From assembly GCA_009667805.1 (NCBI GenBank), contig CM019063.1, forward strand, positions 54,358,881-54,422,880: a stretch of DNA of 64,000 nucleotides, read 5' to 3'. Within the stretch, counting starts at the first letter, position 1. Each line of letters opens with the position of its first letter. Positions 21,884-33,594 of this stretch are shown piece after piece. Source of the DNA: Leptobrachium leishanense (taxonomy: Eukaryota; Chordata; Amphibia; Anura; Megophryidae). The translations under genes and the position numbers were made by a program. Below the pieces are notes generated by a model that saw only the letters and a program-made list of their open reading frames with translations, had not been told where the DNA came from and searched no databases.

Positions 21884-22592
21884 TCAAAAACTTCCTTCTT
21901 CACTGTTCTCCTCCCTTTCTTCAACAGAACGCAACTGCTGAGATCGAGTAACAGGAGCCGAACAAGGAACAGGCGGATTCGGCAAAGAAAGTTTGTCTCC
22001 AACTGGTATCCATACAGCCTCTCTCAAAGGTAGCAAATGGTTCCTGTGCCAGTTCTTTAGAGGCCCGGCCTTTCCATCTGGATGGATTTGGTACACCGGC
22101 AGGTGCGGCAGTTGCTTACAGACAATGTAGATTTGAGAACTCCATCTATCGGCCAGTTTGTGCCTCACAGAAACACCCAAGCTCTTTAACAAGAACCTAT
22201 CGCCGGGTTTTAAGTCCTGTACACGAACTCTCAAATCGTAGTTTTGATTATTCCTCTGTTCTCTACCCGCTGAAGTCAAACGTGCCTGTTCAAAGGCAGA
22301 AGCCAGGTTTCTCCAGAGTCTGTCCACATAATTCTTGTAGGAAGCGACCGACGTCTGATCAAGAGATAGGCCAAAGGCTAGGTATACTGGCAGCCGTCCT
22401 TCTCTTCCGAATATGAGATGATAAGGCGAGTATCCAGTAGCATCACTCTCAGTACTGTTATACACATGCACCAGCGTAGATATGTGACGAGTCCAACTCT
22501 TCCTTTCTTTGGTCGACAATGTCCCCAACATATTCAGCAAAGTGCGATTAAATCTTTTCGGTTGAGCATCACCTTGAGGGTGGTATGGAGTA
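21884..22592 (-). pseudogene. Gypsy integrase, C-terminal part
   Basis: The 218-residue open part starts at MLNMLGTL.. and includes the core-end motif WTRHISTLVHVYNST, GYSPYHLIFGREGRLP, and the C-terminal GPY-like part (LKPGDRFLLKSLGV, HKLADRWSSQIYIV, YQIHPDGKAGPLKNWHRNHLLPL). Just upstream the conserved region where the third catalytic acid normally lies reads HPQGDAQPKRFNRT, so the expected Glu is Lys here. The LINE at 22593-24296 separates it from the first half. Inactive. Confidence 0.8.
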
Positions 22593-24296
22593 TTTTATTT
22601 ATTTATTTATTTATAAAGGATTTTACCAGGAAGGATACATTGAGATTCTCTCGTTTTCAAGTATGTCCTGGGTTCAAGAACATTGAAGTGTTACAGTTAC
22701 AGAAATACAAAGTAATACAATGCAAGATATTAAAAAAAACCCACAAATATACAGATTAACAGAAAATAAATATGTAGGAAATATAGTCACTAGGTTACAT
22801 GTTTACAGGTGCATTCTGTATTGAGGTATGTTAGTAAGGAGCTCTTGAGTGACTTAAGACTGGGGGAAGATTTGATGGTGTCTGGGAGGTTATTCCATAA
22901 TTGTGGTGCTCTGTAGGAAAATGAGGACTGAGCCACTGTCTTTTTGTATTGTGGTATTGCAAGTAAGGTGCTGGTCCTGGATCAGAGGTTATAGGATGAG
23001 GGAGCTGCTGGGGGAAGCAGTCTATTCAGGTAGGGTGGCAGCTTCCCAGAAATGCTCTTAGACACCAGGCTGGAAAGGTGAAGGGTGCGTTTAGACTACA
23101 GCGATGGCCAGTTTAGCTCTTTTAACATGTCACAATGGTGGGTCATGTAATTACATTGTAATGCAAAGCGGCAGAAGGAGTTATACAATGTAGTAAGATT
23201 CTGAAGGTGTGTTTGCGGGGCTGCTGCATACACTACATCTCCGTAATCAATAGGCGGCATAAGCATTTGCTATACAATTTGTTTTCTTACCGCGGGGCTC
23301 AGGCAGGATTTGTTTCTGTACAGGGCACCTAGTTTGGGGTAAAGTTTAGATGCGAGTTTTTCGATGTGGTGGCCAAAGGATAGATTAGGGTCCAACCACA
23401 TACCTAAATATTTGAGAGAAGTGACTGTGGTCAGCGTACCATTTGATTTTGTCCCAACACATAGATGGGGATCTTGCAATTTGTGTAGTTTAGGTGCTGT
23501 TCCACAGAGCATCGTTACAGTTTTGTCAGTATTTAAAAAAGGTTTGTTGTGTTTGATCCACTTTTCTACCTCTGTGAATTGTTCTTGCAGCACGGCCTCC
23601 AGCTGTGGGAGATTTGGTTTGCTGGTATAGTTTACAGTGTCGTCTGCGTACATATGTACAGTTGAGGCTTTGCAGACGTTGTGCAGATCATTTATGAATA
23701 TTGTGAATAGCAGGGGGCCGAGTATTGAGCCTTGGGGTACACCGCAAGTGACTGGGAGCGGGAGGGAGGAGCTGCCAGAAATTTACACATATTGTGATCG
23801 GTCGGATACATATGATTGAAACCAGGTTAGCGTGCGATCACCAATGCCATAGTTTTTAAGTTTTTCTAACAAGATGCCATGGTCTACCGTGTCAAAGGCC
23901 TTGGAAAAATCAAGGACGATGGCTCCAGTTAGGTTTCCTTGTTCCATCCCAGCTTGGATATCATTGCAGACTTTTAAAAGGGCGGTTGTAGTTTAGTGAT
24001 TTGGACGAAAGCCTGATTGATCCGGGGTTAAGTAGTTCCAATATTGATAATAATTACGTAATTGTGTGTAGACGCATTTTTCCAAGATTTTTGACACTAC
24101 AGGGAGCAACGATATTGGACGGTAGTTGGATACCAAAGTACTGTCACCACTTTTATGGATAGGTACCACTCTCGCAGTCTTCCAGAGCTTGGGTATGTAT
24201 CCAGTCGCCAGTGATTCATTTATTAGGGTTGCGACAGGATTTGCAATTGCTAGCGCACTGATTTTCAGCAGCATTGCTGGTATTTGATCAGGTCCA
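22593..24296 (-). mobile_element. LINE inserted in the gypsy integrase gene
   Basis: Minus-strand LINE of the same family as 49526-51918. It is 5'-truncated at the RT motif SGPDQIPAMLLKISA and ends in a TTTATTTATT-type tail. GTA occurs at both junctions (22590-22592 and 24297-24299). RT motifs visible are PISLLPVVSKILEK, SGFRPNH and, in another frame, MYADDTV with an intact YADD box. Several frame breaks are present. The 3' UTR covers about 22593-22790. Confidence 0.85.
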
Positions 24297-24883
24297 GTAG
24301 TTTGAGTCTTTTGAATTCCTAACACTTCTAGCAATTGCCCAACAAGTCGGCTCTCAAAGTCTCTGCCTTGATCTGAGTGGATCCTCTTTGGTAGGCCATA
24401 ATGGACGAAAAACTTCTTCATCAAAACTTTTGCCACTGTAGAAACACATTGGTCTTTTGTAGAGAAAGTTTGAGCATAACGGGTGAAGTGATCAGTCATC
24501 ACTAAAATATTTCCCTGCCCACTAGCATCAGGCTCTAAGCACAGGAAATCAATGCACACCAAATCCATGGGTCCTTGACTTTGCAGGTGGCTCATTGGAG
24601 CAGTTTGGGTTGGATGGGTCTTCCTCTGGATACACCTCAAATACGAATGGCAGTAACTTTCAACTTCAGATCTCATGCAGGGCCAATAGAATCTGTCCCG
24701 CACTAGTTTAAAAGTTCTCTCTGCACCCAAATGTCCATGGTCATCGTGCAACGCTCTCAACACACCTTCTCTGTGCTTTGTCGGGAGGAACAATTGTTGT
24801 GTTTCTTCAGCATTGTTCGAGGGGCCCCTTCGGTAGACCACCCCATCCAGCATCTTCAGCTGCTCCCATTCTTTGCAGACCAA
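24297..24883 (-). pseudogene. Gypsy integrase, N-terminal zinc finger and core
   Basis: The open frame includes an HHCC finger (H..HLGAERTFKLVRDRFYWP and CHSYLRC) and the first two acids of the DDE core: VCIDFLCL with the usual aspartate, and RIHSDQGRDFES with the second. It then runs straight into the inserted LINE. The reading frame continues without a stop into LINE RT codons, giving a 296-residue chimeric frame that is an insertion accident. Confidence 0.85.
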
Positions 24884-24906
24884 TCGGGCTCCTTCGGGGG
24901 AATTAG

Positions 24907-25500
24907 TCAGTAGAAATCCCCTTTGACACCCGCGTTCATAGCTTTCATTGTCAATGCAATCAGAGGATCTTCAGCTTGATCTGCTCTCAGTTCCTGTTTC
25001 GAGAGAGTAGGTAGGCTTTCACTCCTCAGCTGTGTAGGATTACAATAAAGTTCTGGAACGCCCCCAGCCATAACTCCTATAGCTTCTGCCTCAGCTGCTC
25101 CCTTGTCCCGGTGCTCTGCACCCTGACATAAGGCTTGCACCCCATATGGAGTCGACTGAGTCCATTCCGTAGTGTATGGCCTTCTAGACAGAGCATCTGC
25201 ATCTCGATTATTCACTCCAGGGCGATACTTAAGGCTGAACCGAAACCCTGACAGAGCGGTCAACCACCGATGTCCTGTTGCATCCAGTTTCACAGTAGTA
25301 AGGACGTACGTAAGAGGATTGTTGTCAGTCTTTATCACAAATTCAGCCCCATACAGATAATCATTCAGCTTCTCTACTATCGCCCACTTCAAGGCTAAGA
25401 ACTCTAATTTGTGGGTAGGATAGTTCTTTTCTGAAGGTGTAAGGCTTCGGCTTACATACGCTACAGGCCTCAGCAGACCATCATATTCTTGATACAGGAC
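24907..25500 (-). pseudogene. Gypsy RNase H region
   Basis: Motifs: MKWAIVEKLNDYLYGAEFVI, KTDNNPLTYVL with an RNase H aspartate, and YRPGVNNRDADALSRRP, the classic end of Ty3/gypsy RNase H. About 161 residues are open. The link to the RT at 25740 is broken by frame shifts. Confidence 0.85.
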
Positions 25501-25739
25501 TCCCCTAGACCTTCTCTGCTGGCATCCACATGCAATTCGTACTGCTTATGAGGATCAGCGTAAGCCAGGACGGGAGCTCGAGTTAGACTCTCTTTCAGTT
25601 TCATAAATGCACTTTCACACTGATTAGTCCACTCTTCTTGAATTGATTCCCGAGTCTTCCTAGGCCCTTGAGCTGATGGACTTCGATTAGAGGCCGTTGA
25701 GTCTTCTCCAACTTCTTCTGTTCGCAGGAGCTTATTTAA

Positions 25740-26226
25740 ACGTTGAGCTATCTTAGCAAATCCCCCACGAATCTTCGGTAGTAGGAGCAGAATCCCAGGA
25801 AGGATCTAAGTTCGGTTTTATTCCGGGTCTAGGCCAGGATGCTATGGCTTCCAACTTTCGAGGATCCGTTGAAACACCTTCCGCAGAAACGACATGCCCC
25901 AGGTACGTAACTGAGGGTAAGCAAAATTGACACTTCTCCAAGGACAGCTTCAACCCCTATTCATGGAGCCGCTTCAAGACCTTCTACAACCGTTGCTCAT
26001 GTTCTTCTAAAGTCTTCCCGAACACAATCAGATCATCCAGATACACCAACACCTCTATCAGGTTCATATCTCCAACTGGCTACTCCGTTGGAATGTGGCG
26101 GAGCCCCTGTGAGGCCTTGAGGCATTCTGTTGAATTCAAAGAACCCCAGTGGGCAGTTGAACGCAGTCTTCTCTTTGTCTTCAGGATGCATTGGTATCTG
26201 ATGATACGCACTTCGCAGGTCTAGTA
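25740..26226 (-). pseudogene. Gypsy reverse transcriptase fragment
   Basis: From the right: ILDLRSAYHQIPMHPEDKEK and FEFNRMPQGLTGAP (RT palm), then a YLDD box encoded near 26030-26045, then KCQFCLPSVTYLGHVVSAEGV and DPRKLEAIASWP. The order is correct for Ty3/gypsy. The N-terminal RT, protease and gag are missing because the sequence switches to a hAT terminus at 26227. Confidence 0.85.
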
Positions 26227-26372
26227 TAGAGATGAGAATTTGGTTCGATTCGAAAGTGAGTTCGAATCGAACATCAGCCGTTCGGGTGTTTGGCGAACGC
26301 CGAACATTATGGGATGTCCGCGGTTTGTTCGACCACGGACATTCCATAATAAAAAATGCGTCCACAGGTCTC

Positions 26373-27244
26373 TGTCACGTTCCCACGTTCCAACCCTGCC
26401 TTCCTGCCCTCTGTATTTGTATATTGTGTTTTTTCCATTGTGTTTCTGTTGCTGCCAATTCCTGGGTGGCCTCCCAGGGGTTAATTGGTGTTCTGTGTGC
26501 TGCTCACCTGTTGACCCTTGCCTTGATTCCCCTGCCTATATTAGAGCAAGGTACCTATGGTACATTGCTGGGTCATTTTACTTTGCCTGGTCTCCTTGCA
26601 TCCTGTATCCTGAGAGCTCCTTGCTGTGTTCCTGATATCCTCTGTTTGTTCATCCTTGTTCAGTTTTTGCCTCCGTTATTTCTGTTCCAGTTTATGTCAG
26701 TTCCTTCTGTGTATTTAGTTCTGTCATTTTCTGTATTTTGGTTTGCTGTTTATGGTCCATTCTGATTCCCCGGTTACCGATTTTTGGCTTGGCTGACTTC
26801 CCTTCTGGTTCCTATTCCTATATTCTGTATGACGTACTCTCTCTGGTTATGACCTTTGGCTTTCCTCTATATGACTACTCTATATAGTATATTCCTTGTC
26901 TGTACCGTTTCCAGGAAACCCTGTCATCTGTATACTACAAAAGACTCTGTACGGCTTCAAGGTAATACTTTCCTTTAGATTAGATCCGGCTATCCTAAAG
27001 ACCGGCCTTTCAGTGCAGGGAATCTTTGGTATTGCCGTACAGAGGTCTTTTGTTAACCCTGTGTTGCTTTCATCTGTCCTTGCCGGTTACAGTGCATCTC
27101 TGCCCATAGGGGCTTCTCTCAGGAACCTGGTCCTCACCTTGCTGCAAGTTATATTCTTAGGGATATATATACAGACCGACCACTTCCAAGGATCGGAGGG
27201 CAAGGATAGGGTGGTGCGTGCCTGGTGGTACTGCCTCCGTGACA
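26373..27244 (+). mobile_element. Solo LTR, TGTCACG family (872 bp)
   Basis: TGTCACGTTCCC at the left and CCTCCGTGACA at the right, with GTCTC on both sides (26368-26372 and 27245-27249). TG..CA ends and a 5-bp duplication are diagnostic of an LTR, and no internal sequence adjoins it. GCCTATATTAGAGC near 26536 is a TATA-like box. The frames across it are not genes. Related copies: 40956-41880, 42073-42905, 9956-10567, 52985-53601, 57437-58100. Confidence 0.9.
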
Positions 27245-27249
27245 GTCTC

Positions 27250-27660
27250 TGAAATGTACCGGCGGCTGCCGGTACATTTAGGAGACCTGAGGCTGCGGCC
27301 CCCCTGCCCCCGTAACTCACCTGTCCTGCAGCTGTCCCGGCCTCCTGTTCCCCGGTCCATCAGTTCCTCCGGTCCATCTGGCCGCGGCTCCTCTGCCCCA
27401 CGTCTTCATGCTGAATGATCTGATTGGGCAAAGTCCTGCTCCTGACCTGGACTTTGCCCAATCAGGGCTCAATATTGAATTAGAGCCCTGATTGGGCAAA
27501 GTCCAGGTTAGGTGCAGGACTTTGCCCAATCAGAGCTCAGCATGAAGATGAGCTTTAACCAAGCTCTGATTGGTTAAAGTCTTGCACCGACTTTAACCAA
27601 TCAGAGCTTGGTTAAAGCTCTGCCCCACGCCTCATCTTCATGCAGAGCTCTGATTGGGCA
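27250..27660. repeat. Inverted CCAAT-type repeats
   Basis: CTGATTGGGCAAAGTCC occurs at about 27420 and 27488 and its inverse near 27455 and 27520. CTCTGATTGGTTAAAGTC and GACTTTAACCAATCAGAG pair around 27565-27608. Each includes a CCAAT box. A single diverged CCAAT pair occupies the presumed promoter of the larger hAT (38782-38802). Confidence 0.6.
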
Positions 27661-27681
27661 AAGTCCTACACCTGACCCACA

Positions 27682-28167
27682 TTGAACTGGGACTCTGTGC
27701 CCACAAATCTGCTCCCTGCTTGCCGAATCTCCGCAACTGGAACAAACGATCCGCCGCCTGCACTCCCGAGTCCTGATCGATCGTCGCGGCCTCCTAACTC
27801 GAGGTCCTGCGGAATCAGCTTGTCCTCCACATCTCTCAGCGCTGAGTATATAGGTCACAGCACGATCTCTGTCCCGATCTGCAGCACGAATAAGACAGCA
27901 TCTGCACTCCGACCTGGTTGTGATCCTCGACAGCTCCAACGTGCGTCCTACACCTCTCGTTGCTCCGCTCACAAAACCCCGCGCCAAACACAAAGCTGCT
28001 GAAGTATATCCTCCGCGTTATTGACCCCACTTCCTGTCCTCACACAAAGGGTGCTGGGAGACGAAGTCTGCTTTGTCCAGCATGGTCCACAATGTCTCCA
28101 GCACTATCTCCCTCTAGTGGCAGCCATAGTTCAGTACACCAAAGCACATTTTTAAGGCAGCGCTACA
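27682..28167 (-). repeat. Gypsy 5' LTR fragment
   Basis: Aligns with 20868-21345 from TTGAACTGGGACTCTGTGCC to the shared terminus TTTTTAAGGCAGCGCTACA. An 8-bp insertion near 27768 and about 7% substitutions separate the two. It retains only the U3-side 486 bp. CTAC follows at 28168. Confidence 0.8.
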
Positions 28168-29650
28168 CTACTATAAAATGAATTATTATGAACAGATTTC
28201 TCAGGAGAGTTGCTATATAATAAATTATTATGAAACTACTAAATAATGAATTTTTATGAATAGACTCACGAGGAGAGCTGCTATATAATGAATTAATATA
28301 AATAGGCTCCTCTGGAGAGCTACTATATAATGAATTATTATGAATAGACTCACGAGGAGAGCTGCTATATAATGAATTAATATAAATAGGCTCCTCTGGA
28401 GAGCTACTATATAATGAATTATTATGAATAGACTCCCGATGAGAGCTGCTATACAATGAATTAATATGAATAGGCTCCTCAGGAGAGCTGCTATATAATG
28501 AATTAATATGAATAGGCTCCCCAGGAGAGCTGCTATATAATGAATTAATATGAATAGGCTCCTCAGGAGTGCTGCTATATAATGAATTAATATAAATAGG
28601 CTCCTCTGGAGAGCTACTATATAATGAATTATTATGAATAGACTCCCGATGAGAGCTGCTATACAATGAATTAATATGAATAGGCTCCTCAGGAGAGCTG
28701 CTATATAATGAATTAATATGAATAGGCTCCTCAGGAGAGCTGCTATATAATAAATTATTATGAAGCCACTATATAATGAATTAATATGAATAGGCTCCAC
28801 AGAATGGCTGCTATATAATGAATTATTATGAAAAGACACCTCAGGAGAGCTACTGTATAACATTTCAATGTTCTTCGACCCAGGACATACTTGAAACTGA
28901 GAGAAATCTCAATGTATCCTTCCTGGTAAAATACCATATAAAAAAATAAATTATTATGAATAGGCTCCTCAGGAGAGCCGCTATATAATGAATTGTTGTG
29001 AAACTACTAAATAATGAATTAATATGAACATGCTCCTCAGGAGAGCTACTTTATAATGAATCGTTATGAAACTACTATATAATGAATTTTTATGAATAGG
29101 CTCCTCAGAAGAGCTACAATATAATGAATTATTATGAATTTTTATGAATAGGCTCCTCAGGAGAGCTGCTATATAATGAATTATTATGAATAGGCTCCTG
29201 AGGAGAGCTGCTATATAATGAATTTTTATTATTAGGCTCCTCGGGAGAGCTACAATATAATGCATTATTATGAATAGACTCCTGAGGAGAGCTGCTATAT
29301 AATGATTATTATGAAAAGGCTCCTGAGGAGAACTACTATATAATGAATTATTATGAATAGACTACACAAGAGAGCTACTATATAATAAATTATTATGAAA
29401 CTGCTAATAATAAATTATTATGAATAGACTCCGTAGAAGAGCTACCATATAATAAATTATTATGAAACTACTATATAAGGAATTAGTATGAATAGGCTTC
29501 TCAGGAGAGCTACCATATAATAAATTATTATGAATCTACTATATAACTAATTATTTTTAAACTACTATATAATGAATTAATATGACTAGGCTCCACAGAA
29601 GAGCTGTTAATTAATGAATTATTATGAATTGGCTCCTGAGGAGAGTTACT
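28168..29650. repeat. AT-rich 42-bp satellite array, right block
   Basis: Same unit as 14690-17825 (TATATAATGAATTAATATGAA, TAGGCTCCTCAGGAGAGCTG). Higher-order regularity is visible between about 28255 and 28700, where GACTCACGAGGAGAGCTG and GACTCCCGATGAGAGCTG variants recur in order. The 211- and 167-codon minus-strand frames exist because the unit is 14 codons long. Confidence 0.9.
28862..28948 (+). mobile_element. LINE 3' tail inserted in the satellite
   Basis: CAATGTTCTTCGACCCAGGAC and CTCAATGTATCCTTCCTGG followed by an ATAAAAAAATAAA tail match the 3' UTR at 51825-51915. An extreme 5' truncation. Confidence 0.8.
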
Positions 29651-29997
29651 ACGGAGAACGAGGGTCCGACAAGGAAGTGACATTAACAGAAGTGACCCAG
29701 TTGGAGTACGGAGATCTGTTACAACTATAACAATACGGCTGGTCATGTGACCGGCAGAGGGAAGCTCAACATCGAGTGGATGCTCGCAGCTGCGCTCAGT
29801 GCTGCCGCGAGCATCCCGGGGGTTACCGCGCGGTAACAATGCAGGCAGCATTTTTTGCGCCTGCATTGTAATCCAGTGTTAAAACGCGGGTGCAAGGGGG
29901 AAAACTGCGGGTGCAGTTTTTCCTCCCTTGCACCGGCGCTTTAACGCTAGGATTGTAATAGAGCCCCTGGTGTGAAAAAGAAGTGAAGAGAGTGTCT
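29651..29997. mobile_element. CpG-rich MITE fragment
   Basis: Contains nested palindromes (GGTTACCGCGCGGTAACA; CGGGTGCAAGGG..CCCTTGCACCGGCG). It ends GATTGTAATAGAGCCCCTGG, resembling the GTGTAATAGGGGCCT end of the MITE at 11858-12562. No matching left end is seen. Confidence 0.4.
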
Positions 29998-30005
29998 GCA
30001 TAAGG

Positions 30006-30140
30006 CAGGGGTCAGCAACCTTGGCTCCCTGATGCTTTGGGAACTACATTTCCCATGTGGCTCAGTCGGCCTAATGGGTAACTGAGCATCGTGGAAGATG
30101 TAGTTCCCAAAACATCAGGGAGCCAAGGTTACGCCTCCTG
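30006..30140. mobile_element. 135-bp hAT MITE
   Basis: CAGGGGTCAGCAACCTTGGC at the left is matched by the inverse GCCAAGGTTACGCCTCCTG at the right. The arms pair through GGGAACTACAT for about 45 bp. The octamer GCATAAGG flanks both sides (29998-30005 and 30141-30148). Short, non-coding and hairpin-forming. Confidence 0.9.
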
Positions 30141-30148
30141 GCATAAGG

Positions 30149-30540
30149 GGACAGCAGTCCCAATGAGTGATGATGGTGGTGTGCAAAGTGGAGTGTGACA
30201 GTGAATGTAGGTCTGAAAAGGGTGAATGCCACCAGAAAAAAGTAGATGAATAAATGATTGAGGAGTAAAGTAGGGAGAAGAAAATAGGGAAAAGGGAAGA
30301 AGAAAGAGGGAAAGAAAAGTGTGGATATAAAAACGTGATCAGATGAAACGACAAAGTGAAATGAGAAAACAAAAATAGTGTCTTATAGGATGTAGTGAAA
30401 AACGTAAAATAAAGAAACAACCAAAGGTGCAGTGAGTAGTGAAGTGAAGTTCAGAAGCTGTATACTGTGCTATTAAATACATTTGTTTTTGTGTTCCATC
30501 ATATCGTCTTTGCCAAATTGCTATATTTCTACATCTCCAG
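30149..30540. other. No feature recognised
   Basis: Purine-rich AT sequence up to the hAT terminus at 30541. No gene seen. Confidence 0.3.
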
Positions 30541-31266
30541 TAGGGATGAGGTGTTCGGTTCGATCAGTTTGGAGTTCGACTCGAACATTGGCAGTTTGAA
30601 AGTTCGCGAACTTCAAACTTTTTGGCGTGTTCGGTTCGAGTTCGAAAAAAAAAAACATTTTGAAAAAAGTATAAAAAAAGCTTAAAAAAATCTAAAAATC
30701 TAGAAATAAAGAGACTCTTTACTGCAGAATATTATAAGCAACGGATTATTAGATATTGAATTAAAAAACTACCCAGGGCAAGAAGGCACGCATGTTGCTT
30801 GCATAAATGGCGTAAACAACAGGTGTTAAATAGTGTTTGGAAATAACATGTGCTTCTAATTAGTCTGGTCTCATGAATTTGATACATTGCCTGAAAACTG
30901 GGTGTGGCCCCTGCACATGTATGAACACTGTGCTTCTGAATTCAAAGAAGTGTTCCTTTCAACTACATGTTCCTCTGATATGCTGTTTAACCGCTTAAGG
31001 ACCAGGGCTCTGTAAAGCCAATCATTAATGATGTAGATGTTACGTCATTTGTCATCAAGGGCTTAATAAAATCTTTATCACACTCCTTAGATTTAAACGT
31101 AATATTACAGTATTTGTATGTCATGTATAGTGATGAGCCAAACACGCCCGAGTTCGTACCCGAACCCGAACTTCCAAATGTTCGAATCCGAATCCGAACT
31201 CGAACTCAATACAAGTCAATGGGGCTGAAAATTCGGTTTTTAGAGTGCCCTCCAAGAGGGCATATA

Positions 31267-32882
<1,616 letters not shown>

Positions 32883-32979
32883 TATGCTAGATATTTGCCA
32901 TAAAAGGTGTATGGGTGTCCGGGTAGTGCCCTGGGGGACAGGAAACAAGGACAAAAAGGACAATTCGTTAAAATTGGGC

Positions 32980-33560
32980 CTTTAGCGTCGGCAACAGTGC
33001 CGTCACACCGTAACCCCTCTGAGGATATGAATCTGATACAGGCGTCAGTGGCAGTGCACCCAAATATTGTGCTTTTGGTGCCAGGCCTGCAAGTACTATC
33101 ATACAGTATCCCCTCTGTAGTATTGTGGAAGAATGCAGAGGTGGACCTTGCGGTCCTATATTAAAAAGATATGAATCTGGTAAAGGCGTCAGTGCACCCA
33201 GATATTGTGCTTTTGGTGCCAGACTGCCAGGCCAGCAAGTACTATCATACAGTAACCCCTCTGTAGTATTGTGGAAGAGTGCAGGGTTGGACCCTGCAGT
33301 TCAAAAAAATAAAATAATATAGATGTGGCACAGGCGTCTGTGCAGCAGCCAAATATTGTGCCTTTCATGGCAGCAAGTGCATTCACACCGTAACCCTTTT
33401 GTGGTATTGTGGAAGAGTGCAGGGTTGGACCCTGCTGTTCAAAAAATTTAAATGATATAAATCTGGCACCGGCGTCAGTGCACCCAAATATTGTGCCTTT
33501 CATGGCAGCAAGTGCATTCACACCGTAACCCTTTTGTGGTATTGTGGAAGAGTTCAGTGC
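32980..33560. repeat. 135-147-bp tandem repeats, left side of the large hAT
   Basis: GTATTGTGGAAGAGTGCAGG-type phrases start near 33118, 33265, 33404 and 33539. Each is followed by GTTGGACCCTGC and preceded by ATATTGTGC and GCAGCAAGTGCATTCACACC. It is the inverse of the repeats at 19800-20275. Confidence 0.85.
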
Positions 33561-33594
33561 TGGAGGTTTTGTGCATGCAGAAGACATCCCCGAT

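Larger units (their letters stand above)
26227..27681. mobile_element. hAT-family remnant replacing the gypsy 5' region
   Basis: Begins TAGAGATGAGAATTTGG then GTTCGATTCGAAAGTGAG, the left terminus of the TAGGGATGAG hAT family. Its interior is split by the solo LTR at 26373-27244. The remaining 27245-27681 is GC-rich with repeated, mutually inverted GATTGGGCAAAGTCC and TTTAACCAATCAGAG units. No clean right terminus or second copy of the preceding octamer was found, so a deletion accompanied or followed insertion. Confidence 0.55.
17826..28167 (-). mobile_element. Ty3/gypsy LTR retrotransposon, 5' half deleted, heavily nested
   Basis: The element lies between satellite blocks. CTAC precedes it (17822-17825) and follows it (28168-28171), a 4-bp duplication like the CATA of its solo LTR at 7059. 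Minus-strand order from the right is: 5' LTR fragment, [hAT remnant + solo LTR], RT, RNase H, integrase, [LINE], integrase C-terminus, a 3' acidic frame, polypurine tract, 3' LTR [with hAT]. The 3' part of the 5' LTR, the primer site, gag and protease are missing. The 478-486 bp shared by the two LTRs differ at about 7% of sites by eye, many at CpG, so the copy is not young. Confidence 0.8.

Noticed and set aside
28163..28863. Long minus-strand frames (167 and 211 codons) with repeating SLYSS..EEPI peptides
   Set aside because: They follow the 42-bp satellite unit, which is a multiple of three, so all frames tend to stay open.
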